From positions 496,001-560,000 of the forward strand of contig JAPXFQ010001512.1 of assembly GCA_028564705.1 (NCBI GenBank): a stretch of 64,000 nucleotides of DNA, written 5' to 3'. Origin of the DNA: Apricaphanius iberus (lineage: Eukaryota; Chordata; Actinopteri; Cyprinodontiformes; Aphaniidae). Under the pieces are notes generated by a model. The model was given only the letters and a program-made list of their open reading frames with translations, did not search any database and was not told the DNA's origin. Positions 49,626 through 60,843 of this stretch are shown piece by piece. Made by a program: the position numbers and the translations under genes. Within the stretch, counting starts at the first letter, position 1. Every line of letters starts with the position of its first letter.

Positions 49626-49720
49626 CCCTGCAACCTGGCCGGGGGACCCTGTCCTGCACAACGAGTCGAGTTTGTGAAGCTCCTGAAGGCCTGTCAACCG
49701 TTCAGCAACAAAAATCGTCT
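49626..49720 (-). other. kcng4: Probable 5' UTR part of the first coding exon
   Basis: It lies between a pyrimidine-rich CAG acceptor (49721-49723) and the proposed start codon. The context GCAGGGATGT has G at -3. No in-frame ATG occurs in this stretch. Confidence 0.65.
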
Positions 49721-49723
49721 CTG

Positions 49724-50556
49724 TGGAATGGAAAAAGCAAAGGAAAAATGTATCTTGCATTGCATCATTATTTAAAACATTGCAAGCAAGAACCAGTTTA
49801 AAATAGATATTTCATGAAAATCCAGTTACTATATTTGCTATAGCGGATCTCTAATGCCTTAACCATAACTACCCACTAAGCAAAAGCAACATATTGGACC
49901 TACTATAACATATTTTTAAATGTCTAAATATAAAAGATTAAATTGTGAATTTTACTGGTCCAAGAAACTAACCCTGAGGAACTCCACCAGAAACGGAAAC
50001 AAATGCATATAAAGGAGGGAAAAAAAACATTAAAGCCTATTTTAGATGGTTACGATTGATTGAGCTTAGAAGGACCACAGTGCTTCAGAATGGTGAACAG
50101 AATATTGTGATCTACCGTACAAACAACAAAAAAGCAAATGTGAGGGGGAAAAAGCCCAGAAGAATGGCAGAATATGTACCTAAGACTAGATCTTTACTCT
50201 TCTTTAAGTTTCTGTGTCAGTAAGAGCATCCCAGCCAAAACAAAATAAGATTGATAGATCTAAAAAGTCATTATGTCGATTTATAAAAAGAGCGAATACA
50301 TTACCATTTATGTTAGCATTTAAGTTTTAAAATAATGTCCTATAGTAAGAACAAAACAACCTTATTTCAATGTGGAGTTTTATGTATGAGGAGGTGATAT
50401 AAATTATGTGGGGTTTTTTTTCAAGTTCTCAAGTTATTTAAATGGGACTTCAAATGTACCTTAACACAGAGAGACAATTGCTGTCTATCAATGTAGGAAT
50501 AGTTATTCCCACTCTGTTTTAAGTTCATCGTCCTGCAGTGTATCTGCAGTGTAAAT
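49724..50556. other. Upstream intron or flank, nothing recognised
   Basis: It is AT-rich, with no recognisable promoter or exon. If kcng4 has a non-coding first exon it lies here or farther right, and I cannot locate it. Confidence 0.4.
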
Positions 50557-51111
50557 CAGGGATGCACCGATTTGACTTTTTCAGTCCCGATACCGATACC
50601 GACGGCTGGATTTTGTGCACCTGTCAATACCCCATACCGATCCGATACTATTTGTGACAGTGTGGAGGTCCTGTCACTATGGCTCCGATAGAGCATGTGC
50701 CCTGGCTGCTTGGCCACAGGGATTTCCCTTTGGCTGACTGGTTAACGCACATGACCTTCACCTGGGAGTCGTGGGATCGAATCCTGCCTAGGCCCACGTT
50801 GTGTACCTTGCCACATATTGTTGAATTAATAAACTGTATAACTTCTGGTGCCTTTCTTGAAGAGATTAAAGGCACCACACTTTACAACTAAACATAACTG
50901 AGACAGAATAACAGATTTAAAATATATAAATTACCACAAAAATTAAAATTTAAAGTGAAAAATTTATATTTTTTGGTGAATTTGTTGCAGATTTCCCCCA
51001 TTTTGAGTATCGGTTCATGGTATTGGTTAAGTTCAACCGATACCGATACCAGTACATTAGGCAGTATCGGAGACGACACCCGATACTACTATCGGTATCG
51101 GTGCATCCCTA
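50557..51111. mobile_element. hAT MITE with perfect 8-bp target duplication
   Basis: It is a 555-bp element with ends CAGGGATGCACCGAT and ATCGGTGCATCCCTA, flanked on both sides by GTGTAAAT (50549-50556, 51112-51119). GATACC/GGTATC motifs cluster next to both ends. No transposase is encoded. The exact duplication indicates a relatively recent insertion. Its interior contains a tRNA-like region. Confidence 0.85.
50724..50795 (+). repeat. tRNA-like sequence with pol III A and B boxes inside the hAT MITE
   Basis: The A box TGGCTGACTGG (50731-50741) and B box GGATCGAATCC (50774-50784) start 43 nt apart, as in tRNA genes. The T-stem (gtggg/cctgc) can pair with two wobbles. The acceptor stem does not pair, so this is not a functional tRNA but a tRNA-derived SINE head or tRNA pseudogene. 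Confidence 0.65.
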
Positions 51112-52224
51112 GTGTAAATCCAAGTAAATTCACAACAAACTCCCAAAACTATATTTTAAAAAAGCTAAAAACATCATTTCCCTTCATCAGTGGAGTCTTA
51201 AAAAACTTAACAGACTTTAAGCCGACATCAGACAGTTCACTGTTCAGATAACTTTGAAAGAAAAAAGAGAATAAGGCCACATCCTATGTGTTAAACATTG
51301 AAATACATCAATGAAAATTGGAAAGATGAGACCAAAGGAAACATGTTTACCCATAGTCCCCAGTGACATAATGTAAAAGTCAAACCCCAGAATGTCTGGA
51401 GAAATCATCCTTTACTGTCAAAAACAATAGAGGGGTGATGATTTGGGCTCATATTGTTCCAACAGGGCGTGCCAACTCACAGTCATTCTCCAAACTATTG
51501 ATTGATAGGTCGTACTAACTTTTTTACTCTCAACTTTTTTCTTTTTTTTCCCTGATTTGTGTTTGATAAACAGAAACTATTGTAAACTTTTTGAATTAAG
51601 ACCCAACAACCTTAAAATGCCTTTGTTTAAGTTGGAGCAACTCAGATGGATAAGAAACTGATTCCAATGTATTTATCAGCATAAAACCACAGGTAGGACT
51701 CTAACGTGTGTATTTGAGACACTGAATGTCTGAGTTCCTCATGCGGTGAAGAGAAACAGAGTAATCAGACTATATTTCTAATTTTGACAGAAAAAGAACA
51801 AAACTTGTTGTTTTTTGAGATGACACTGAAGCAGACAGATTTTTTTTAAACTGAACAGCATGCTTCCTGCACTTTAATTGCAATGACGCCTCAAAGCGCA
51901 GTGTGCAGATGGCATGCTGCGCTTTGAACTCTCTCAATTTAATTAAATTTGTTGCTTTTCTATTTACTGCATCACCAGCCTGTTCTGTTAGGTTCTGTTG
52001 AACTTGCTGCAGCAAATGAACTTTGTCGTTTTGACCTCGTCGCCACACACCGAGGCAAATGTGAAAACAAAAGAGTCTCTGCTTCTGTCTTTAACAAATA
52101 ACGCTTGCACACTGCATGCTCATAGTTTCATCTTGTGCAGTAGCTCTTTATCCATTTTTTATATTTGCGCTGACACAATCTACACTCAAGAAAATGACTC
52201 GTTGAATTAACACAATTTATATTA
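51112..52224. other. Flank, no gene recognised
   Basis: A weak trace of a transposase-like stretch (gaggggtgatgatttgggct, about 51430) is present but too decayed to assign. Confidence 0.35.
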
Positions 52225-52343
52225 TGGCAGTTTTTCCATCCAATAAATATATGCTGATTCAAACAATTTCGATTTATTTATTTATTTGTCCATATATGAA
52301 TATGGTTGAACCAGCATATATATATTGGATGGAAAAACTGCCA
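52225..52343. mobile_element. 119-bp near-palindromic MITE
   Basis: The left arm TGGCAGTTTTTCCATCCAAT and about 20 further bases are repeated inverted at the right. A TTA trinucleotide stands immediately outside both ends, as in PIF/Harbinger insertions. It is too short for any gene. Confidence 0.65.
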
Positions 52344-52589
52344 TTATTTAAATCATGGTCATCCAATGAGTCATTTTTTGGTGTATTTTTTAATGCAGGT
52401 TTCTTTCAGAGATTAATAATAATCTGTGTATATGCAGAAATTAGGTGTTGATGTAGGCATTTCAGAAGGTATAATGCAGTAGGATATAGTGATGCATAGA
52501 TCTAGGAACCGTATCTTTATGTTGTTATTCCTGATCCTGCTCTTTGCTGGCCTGGGGGAAAAAGGACGGGGAATTTAGTTTTAAGAGGT

Positions 52590-52972
52590 GAAAGGAATTT
52601 AGGACTAGAGCTTTGTTGAGAAAAAATAAATCTGAATCGATTCTTGTAAAAATCAAATTGAATCGATTTTATTTTTCAGAATAGTTTGCCCTTTTTTACA
52701 GCTGAAATAGAAAGGAAAAGTCCAGTTTAAGTTTTCTTTCTGAAAGGGTTAATCCAGTTTCCCATGGTGAACTGTTACTTACCCAGAGTTAAGTCTTTGA
52801 TTATCAGGTCATATATTTAAAATTACAGTAAAATAATGTTAATTAGTTACTTAATTAACTAGCACTGACCAATATTAATATCGAATCCGATCGAATCGAT
52901 TCTAACTCTTGAGAATCTGAATCGAATCGATTCTTAAAATTTGAATTGATACCCAGCCCCAACAGCAACAAA
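52590..52972. repeat. Partial hAT-like element with GAATCGATTC motifs
   Basis: CTGAATCGATTCTT-type motifs face each other at 52632-52680 and 52880-52945. The right end gatacccagcccc is a known hAT-type terminus. The left terminus is degenerate. Confidence 0.45.
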
Positions 52973-54687
52973 AATGCAAAAAAGTGCAAAATCAAAGAAT
53001 TAAAGGCATAAAATCACAGAGTAACAACTCAAACCAGAACAAATTCCTTTGAAGAAAAGATTTCCCCAATCCTATATATGTTAAGGTTGCAGAGAGCTTT
53101 TTTTTTTTTCATGGAAAACAAAATGAGTTCTTGGTCTTTCTCTTTCTGAGTAGAAAATTACCTTTAATCATCCAAAACATTTGTAAGCAAAGCTGGATTT
53201 TCTTTCACGGTATAATCATCAGTTTTTGCAAGGCTTTAATGGGAAAATATCCATTCCTCAGACCCCCCGCTGCTTTTCACTAATTCAGACTGGTGGCATC
53301 TATCACTGATTACACGCTGCAAGTGTGCACAACTTATCTCCTCAAAAGGATCTTTTGGATCTTAATTAAACATGTCTGAAAGGTTGCACGCTATTTATTT
53401 TATATGTGCAACCTCAATCGGGATAAGAGGAGCAAAAAGCTGATGATGAAATGAGGCAGCACAGGGGGGAGGAACAAGGATCGACACATCATCACAACAA
53501 ATGAAGACGGGGATAACACCCCCCCCCCCCCCCCCCACACCACCCACCCCCCCGGAGCTGTCCTCAGAGTTTGCTCTTCTATTGTGAGGCCAATCATTTG
53601 GAAACAGCCAGTTTTCTCCGGGGCAGGGGTTCAGAGAGCGCCAACCTTACAGCAAGTCTGCAAAGTGCTTCTGACAGGAGAACTTTATTGAGCGTGACGC
53701 TGGGTGGCTTCTGAGGGACAATGGGAATAATCTGAAACTATATCGGAGGAACTCAAAACACAGAGAGATTACAAGTCAAGGAAGGTTTGTTAGAAAATAG
53801 GAAAAAATATTTTCAGGGGTTTATAATTTATTTATAGTGTTCATAGATAGAAGAAAAGTATGTTTTATCTACAATCTACTGCTTAAAATTGATTATTTCC
53901 CTGATAGATTTTCAATCAGCCAAAAAGTTTATTTCTAATAGGAAATAAGACATCTGTGAAAAGTAAAATAGGGTTAAAAAATATTTATTTATTCAATTTT
54001 CTTGTTGAGTTGGTATCCCTTGTATTTTGCTAATTTATGTTTGGTGATGAGCTCCAAGTCTTCTGGTTGAAAGGCCTCCTTGCCATGATCCAAATCTTTA
54101 TCTTCCTCAACAGATTCTCTGTCTAATTAGAGATGGATGTTTGAGTAGGATTATTACTTCCAGTCATATGAAAGAAGTTGGTTATATAAAACAAATACTG
54201 TACACCTGAATCTGCTGTGGTAGGAATAATTTGGGGTTTAACTGTAAATAGTTTTTGGAAATTTCAAAAAAGAACGCTGAGTAAAAATTCTACATTTTGA
54301 CAGTATTAAGGTGCTTTCACAAAAATGTAAAAGAGAAATGTCAAATATTACCTAACAGAAATGCAGTGATTATTTATATTGCTATTAATGTAATGTAAAA
54401 TACTGGCTTATGATCAGATTTAATATAGTTTTCCTCAAGTAAGGTTAAAAAGTAGCCATCACAGAAATGACTGAAGTAGGATTATTTTGTAAAAACGCTA
54501 CTTAGGTATTGAGTGACTGATGATACCTTCAGATGCAGTTATGTTATGGCCAAATTCTGCTACCTTATAAAAATAAAATAAAAATAATACAAATACATAA
54601 CACAATAACAATCAGACAAATTCAGGCAGAAAAAAAACACTTCTGACTCCCTGAAACTAAAAAAGCTGTAACATCAAAAAGGGAAAC
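52973..54687. other. Flank with an 18-nt C run
   Basis: An uninterrupted C run sits at 53519-53536, followed by CACCC repeats. I found no gene or bounded element. Confidence 0.45.
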
Positions 54688-54945
54688 TTGAGAAATACCA
54701 AGGGCTCAGAGAGGAGCTAGAGAAGACTTGGAAGGTGAAGGTGACAGTAGTACCCGTGGTAATCGGAGCACTTGGGGCAGTGACCCCCAAACTGAAGGAA
54801 TGGCTGCAACAGATCCCTGGAAGACATCTCAGTTCAGAAAAGTGCAGTACTTGGAACAGCAAAGATACTGAGGAGGACCCTCAAGCTCCCAGGCCTCTGG
54901 TAGAGGACCCAGCTTGGAATGGGAAAAACCAACCACAGTGGGCGA
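54688..54945 (+). pseudogene. Non-LTR retrotransposon C-terminal fragment
   Basis: The frame reads EKYQGLREELEKTW-like, then TVVPVVIGALGAVTPKLKEW and LQQIPG. It continues after a frameshift as ISVQKSAVLGTAKILRRTLK and LPGLW. I know this conserved block from the 3' coding end of a LINE family frequent in fish and other aquatic animals. The clade is not assigned. Frameshift and truncation make it non-functional. Confidence 0.75.
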
Positions 54946-55621
54946 GAGGGGAATTTATATATATACATATTAGGGCTGGGTGGAATACCAAAGATGTACC
55001 AATACAGAAATGTATGGTTGACGTCATTTTGTCATTGCCGGTATATTTGGTATGTAAAAAAAAAAAGAAAAGATGTGTTCCTGCACCTTTATTAAATGAG
55101 CGTTGCTTTGAGTCATGTGACTGGGGCGGTAATGCACCTAAACGCCGGTTAAATACACAACAAAGAAGAGTCACGTGACTACCCACAATCATGTGACAGA
55201 GGGGGACGCAGCAACTGTGTAGCTACATTTAGCAACTGTTAGCGACTGTTTTTAGAAAAATGCGACTAGCGACAAATAAAGGGTCCCCTTCACCTTCTCA
55301 CCTCATCTGGTCAGTGTGATCACTTCTGAGTTTAAACTGGACTCTAAGAAATACAGAAAGGAGTGGGAAGCCGTTTGAAGCCACTCAATTGCAAGAAGCC
55401 ATCATTACCGGACATAGACTACAGAAAAGGATGGCAGGGGTGATGTTGTCATTGTTCACTTACCATTAGCCCTCGTATACAGATATGTATCATTACAAAA
55501 GTAAGGAGCTGCAGATATGTATTAATTTTTCAGTAACGGAGTAATGTAACGTATGATGACTTATACAACCTGCAGCAATATATTACTCGTTACAATTTTA
55601 GTAACTCAAGTTACATGCACA
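54946..55621. other. Flank with a possible partial hAT end
   Basis: The segment tagggctgggtggaatacc at 54969 resembles the AGGGCTGGG hAT terminus, but I found no matching right end. Confidence 0.35.
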
Positions 55622-55905
55622 GGGCTGCACGGTGATGCAGTGGTTAGCACTGTTGCCTTGCAGCAAGAAGGTTGTGGGTTTGTATCCCAGCCCAGGGCCT
55701 TTCTGCATGGAGTTTACATGTTCTCCCCGTGCATGCATGGGTTCCCTTCGGGTACTCCGGCTTCCTCCCCCAGTCCAAAAACATGATTGATAACTAAGTT
55801 GTTTGTCCTGTCTGTCTCTATGTGTGGCCCTGTGATGGACTGGCGACCTGGCCAGGGTGTACCCCGCCTCTCGTCCGTTGATAGCTGGAGATTGGCACCA
55901 GCCTA
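55622..55905 (+). repeat. tRNA-derived SINE, nearly full length
   Basis: The head gggctgcacggtgatgcagt followed by ggttagcac carries an A-box-like sequence, and gggtttgtatcccag a B box. The central core (catggagtttacatgttctc, ggtactccggcttcctcccc) and the L2-like tail (gatggactggcgacctggcc, gtaccccgcctctcg) follow. This is a well-known fish SINE family. The terminal (ATGG)n repeat seen at 24520 is missing, so the 3' end is slightly truncated. Confidence 0.85.
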
Positions 55906-57584
55906 CTTCCTGTTGCTCAAAACCAAAGCATCAGGGAATCAGGACGGTTGAGGTAAAGATAGAGCTGTAGCTACCTTTAGATAATGGCATTCACACTACT
56001 TCCCCTAACCCCTGCTGAAAGACTCTTCAGTCTCTGGAGTCTCATGTTTGTCAACCATCTTTGAGCGCCTTCTTTTGATGCTATTTAAAAAAAATTTTTG
56101 ATTAGACAGAAGACACGCAACGGCACTGAAGTTTAATAAAATGATGTTAAAAGTACAGTATTTGTGATGTCACACTTGTGTAATAATGTAGTGCAAACAT
56201 ATTACATGTTTGAGGCTGTAACTGGTAATTTTTTCTGTAATTTGCCCAACCCTAACCCTAACCGATACCTATCCACCTCTGATTATAATCATGTGTAGTA
56301 GTATTCACATAATTCTATTCACTGCTACCATTGGCAAATCATGGGGCTGATAAGTGATGCCTCTCACTGCCATAACAGTTGCCATAAATTAAAGGGACCG
56401 TTTGACAGCTGAGAGATTCAGGTCCGCTGATTTATCCTGTCAGATGAAGGTCCAGTAAAATACGTTCTGATAGCGGAAAGCTGCAATTTTTTTTTTTTTG
56501 TTCCCTTTAACAGATTTATTTGCTTTCAGTTGAAATGATCAGGATGCAATTAACCTCAAAGATGAAGTTTTGAAATTATTTATCTTACACTTGTTTTTTC
56601 TCCATCAGAAAATACCAGTATGTATCATATTACTTATAGATTTATTTTGATTATAATAATTCCCACAGGTCAAATATGTTACATAGCTTCTCATATGCTT
56701 GCATGTTTAGTTTCTATGGAACTATGTGATGATAAAGCATGTTAGTATACCCAAAGTGTCTCTTTTTGTCTCTCAATTTATTAAAGATGAAGCTCAGGCA
56801 ACACTTTCACTGCCGCATTATTCTTTTGCCACCAGTTGGTCATGCAAACTGAATTTGCATGACTCTTTGCATAAATCAGCAATCTATAAACCACTGATGC
56901 CCTCCCACATCCACTTCATCCTCATCTTTGAGAGAGGCCTAAAGGAGTCATACAATAAGAGCTTAAATGATACTAAACTATTACCTTTCTGACTGGTCTC
57001 TTCTTTTAGTTACACTCCACTTCATATATATGAAGACATTTAAACCCCCTACCACCAAAACCACAGGAAAGAGAGAAAAAATCAGTGAACAGAAATGTGT
57101 TTCCTAATCTAGAAAGACTGAAATTAAATGTATGTTTCAAGACATAATTATGTGTGTACAGTTTAATATGCACAGCTTATGTATGTCAGGAAGAGGTTGA
57201 GGCTTCCTGTTTAATAATGAGTCACAGGGGCTGATGATTATGTTCAGAAAGTAGCTTTATTATTGATTCAACGTCTGTAGCTGCAAAGGGAAAAAGCAGC
57301 GCAGCCAGCTTTCTCTTGTATAAATTATAAATGTGCTAAATGGGTTGACAGTTTTTAACCCAAAGCCCGTTATTAATGCACTCAGAATGCTCAACAATGC
57401 GGCAGCGCCTCTGTTCAGTGTGGGCACTCGGGAGTCGCCGAACAGACCTTAAGCTCGTAACGCATCCAGTCGTGTCCGAGCAGGACGGCTACAGAAAGTG
57501 TGGCTCTCCACTAATATATGTGGCTACCTCCACAGAGAAAGTGTCACATGAGTTTCACAGCACAGATATTTCCTAAAGGGCTGG
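55906..57584. other. Flank, no gene recognised
   Basis: AT-rich sequence with short unsupported open frames only. Confidence 0.4.
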
Positions 57585-57700
57585 ATTTGAGTCACAGGAC
57601 TTAGAATCGAATCAGATTTTGGTCGCAAACTGAATCACTTTAGAATCAGTCTGACTCATGACCTCACTTGGACTTGAGCCGTTTGACTTGAAAACAATAT
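57585..57700. repeat. GAGTCA-rich hAT-like fragment, left part
   Basis: Motifs tttgagtcacaggacttaga, aatcagtctgactcatgacc and cttggacttgag resemble a fish repeat built from GAGTC/GACTC words. A second part with the same vocabulary lies at 60190-60275. Confidence 0.35.
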
Positions 57701-59499
57701 CTTACACCAGAAGTAAAGGGTGTGTTACAACCAGGGGTGGACTGGGACAATCATTTAGGCTGGGAATTTGATACCATCCCAACACCACCACCCAATTAAG
57801 GCAAAACGGCAAAAGTGAGTTAGGTTGGGCGCCTACTGATTGTGAGAGTAAAATAATGAAATAAAGGCTGGACATCCGCCCGCACACAACTTTTTCCTAC
57901 TTTCCCCTACAAAATACATATTTCTGTTCTTCTGCAATAACCTTTTTAAAAGTGTGCAAAAACAGAAATTCTATCTCGTCTAGATATGGATAATAATATA
58001 GATGTGGAAAGTTGCAAATAGAATTAGGTTGCAAAATAGAATTAGGATGAGTAGCAGTAAAAATACTATAAAAATTACCCTGTTTTGCTATTCTTATTTT
58101 TTCTGTCACTTATTGTAAATTCTCTTTTTACCTGTGTAGACCCTTCCTTATACCCTGCTCTGTCTTTTTTGACAAACATTTCTTTCAAATATGTGGAAGA
58201 AACTGTGAGCATAAATTCTGCACAGAAATGAGAGAGTATTGGATTTATTTCTAGCATGAACTGACTAGTAAGGGGTGGGAAATAGGTAATGTTAATATTG
58301 TTAACTAGCTAAACATTATATATTTTCACGTATAAACTAGTTTTCATTTATCTATATCTGCATGCAAAAGCATAACTCATTTTACAGCTTGTGTGATTAA
58401 ACTGTCCAAACTTTTTTGCCTTTCGCTGACTCTGGATCAGTTGCTGAACACGCTGCTCTGCTCAGCAGCATCTGTCTGGGATTCGCTGCTGTCTTTATTA
58501 GAATGTGTAAGTTTAATGTGTTGCCTTACATTAACGGATTAAACTACAAGCGTAAAACAGCATAGGTGAGGGGGGCACCGACATGGAAAGTGCATTGGAC
58601 ATGTCCCATGAGTATCCCACGTCTTTTACACCAATAATCAGTGGGACAGTGTCCTACTGAGCCACAGCAATGATTGTTTAATTTAAAAATCAATCAGCAG
58701 CCAGCTAAGGTTGGTGGTCAGGCCATTGGGAAATATCCCGATGCTCCCGATGGTCAGTCCAACACAGGTTACAACACAGCTGTGCCAGGTCCACAATCCA
58801 GTCTGGTACGTGCCTATGGCTGTTGGCCAAAATGTTCTCCTTCTGTTGCTGCGATAAACACAAGGAATCTGACAGAAAAAAGCTGACAGAGGGGGAGAGA
58901 AGCTGAGATCTACTGCCATCAAAAAGGTGAGTACAACGTTGGAAATAGAAGGAAGAAAGCTGTGCTTGGTATCACACACGCTGTTACGCAACAAAACTAA
59001 ACCAAAGATTCAGGCACTTCTGGAAAAATTTTCAATCCAGACACAATCCAGTGGCACATGGTCAATTCTGTGCCACGAGTGCTGCCAGTGGTTGGCACTG
59101 CAATCTACCAATCTGGTAAAACTGAAGTTACATGGTTACATTAGAAGAATTTCCAACATTCAGATTGAATTTTATCCTCTTATAATTATGTGTTTACGTC
59201 AGGTTACTGCGCTTTGGACCACAAGCAAGGTCATTTCATCAGAGCTGGTAGACAGTACCACTATTATCATGTTTGATAAAATCAGCTTGATAGGGACGTT
59301 CAGTTTTATGCAGTTGATTAAATCATTTATTTAAATGATCTGATATAGCACACTTTATATTTTAAAAGCAGGTCTGTACTTTTGCAGATGTTCTCAGAAT
59401 TATTCTTCATCCGCAAAATTAGTTAACAAAGTTAACTTACGTTCAGGAGCAAGGCCACGCTTTAAAAACGCTTAGTTCGTCCTAATCAGTCCTAAACTT
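57701..59499. other. Flank, no gene recognised
   Basis: I found no supported feature. Confidence 0.35.
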
Positions 59500-60013
59500 G
59501 TCGCACCTGGCATCATCGGCCTCCCTTGCGCTTCTAATCACGCTGCGATACACATATAAACCCTGCCTGCCTCTCATTTCTCTTCTGTCTCGTTCGTTTT
59601 CGCCCCTCCCTTCCCATCCCTATAGGCCGCCTGGTGCTGCCGACCTGCCTCTTGTTCTCAGGGTCCTGCCAACCCTCCGACCCGCCTCCACTCCAAGTCC
59701 TTCAACCCGTCCCTTTTCTTTTTCACAGCTTCCATTGTACGCAGCATCCCCATTCTGTGCTCTCGTTCATTCCTGTACCACCTCTGCTAACATTTCTCTC
59801 TTCTAGGTTCTGTCTGGGGAGTCCTGAGCAGGCTCGGAAAGAGGATTTTCCTGAAGACTGCGTCCCCACACTGAGTCTTCCTCCGGGTCTCCGACAATAT
59901 CTCTCCCCAGACCTTTCGATCCTCCACGCCTTCAATAAAACGTTTAAATTCAGAATCTTTAGCATTGTTCTTGCTCGTGAATGGTTAATTCCATCCGTAG
60001 CATGGTCCTAGCT
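59500..60013 (+). repeat. Probable solo LTR or LTR remnant
   Basis: It contains a TATA box (tataaa, 59555-59560) followed by a long CT-rich leader and a poly(A) signal (aataaa, 59934-59939), spaced as in an LTR promoter/R/U5 unit. The wording resembles LTRs of fish Gypsy-like elements as I remember them. No internal gag/pol sequence flanks it, and TG...CA ends and a target duplication were not established. An unknown transcribed repeat is the alternative. Confidence 0.4.
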
Positions 60014-60189
60014 GGTGAAAATCTAGTTATTTTTGTATCATGGATCAGTTTGTACTTCTTTTCCCATTTTTTTTTCCTGTGCATATTTCAGCTCCTCTTG
60101 CTTGTTGTTCTGGACAAGAATATCTTGGCACTCTGCTACTGAATTACATACCTGGTGATATAAATAGTTTATGGCTCGAAAAGAAAAGT

Positions 60190-60275
60190 TAAGTAATTGG
60201 ACTCAACCTAGGACTTGAGTTAGGACTCAACTTCAGATTTTGATGTACTTACTGGGACTTGAGTGGAACTTTCAA
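60190..60275. repeat. GAGTCA-rich hAT-like fragment, right part
   Basis: The segment aattggactcaacctaggac and repeated ACTTGAGT/ACTCAA words match the vocabulary of 57585-57700. The two may be halves of one element. Confidence 0.3.
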
Positions 60276-60843
60276 TATTTGTGCATATTTATGACCAGTT
60301 AGCAATAAAATGCTGGAAAACAATCCAGCATTCTCTCAAAGTCTGTTCTTGCAGACCCAAAGCGCTGAAGCAGCTATAGCGAAAAACAGCAAAACGAGGT
60401 TACTGTGACGTTACGATAGTCAACAAATATACATGTTAATTAAAAGTGGGATAAGAAATTGTCTGATTGGTTGCCTGGTCGGCCCTACTCCGACTTTTTC
60501 CGGATACTGAACTCGCTATGTTTTTTGCTTGGCCATATTATGCTCTTCGTTTTAGATGTTGTTGCTGAGTAAAAACAACTTTCTCCAACAATTTTCAGTA
60601 TCAGTGAGCTACTTCCAACTAAATTTAGAGGGAGCACATAGATGTAAAGTAACTTTAACAGAAAATGATGTCAAACCATTTTTGTGGTACATTTAGGCTG
60701 TGAGAGATCAAGAGATCAAGACTTAACAAGACGGATGAAAGAAGTATAGCAGAGTTGTAGATTTTTTTTAATGTTTTTATTTTATTTTAGCTTTGGACCA
60801 CCATCATGGAACATGCTAGGTTTGCAGACACTGACACGGTTCT

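Noticed and set aside
50724..50795. A functional tRNA gene
   Set aside because: The A and B boxes fit, but the acceptor stem does not pair, and it lies within a hAT MITE.
53400..53597. Small frame over the poly-C tract with a Gly run
   Set aside because: It is translation of a simple repeat and has no supporting context.
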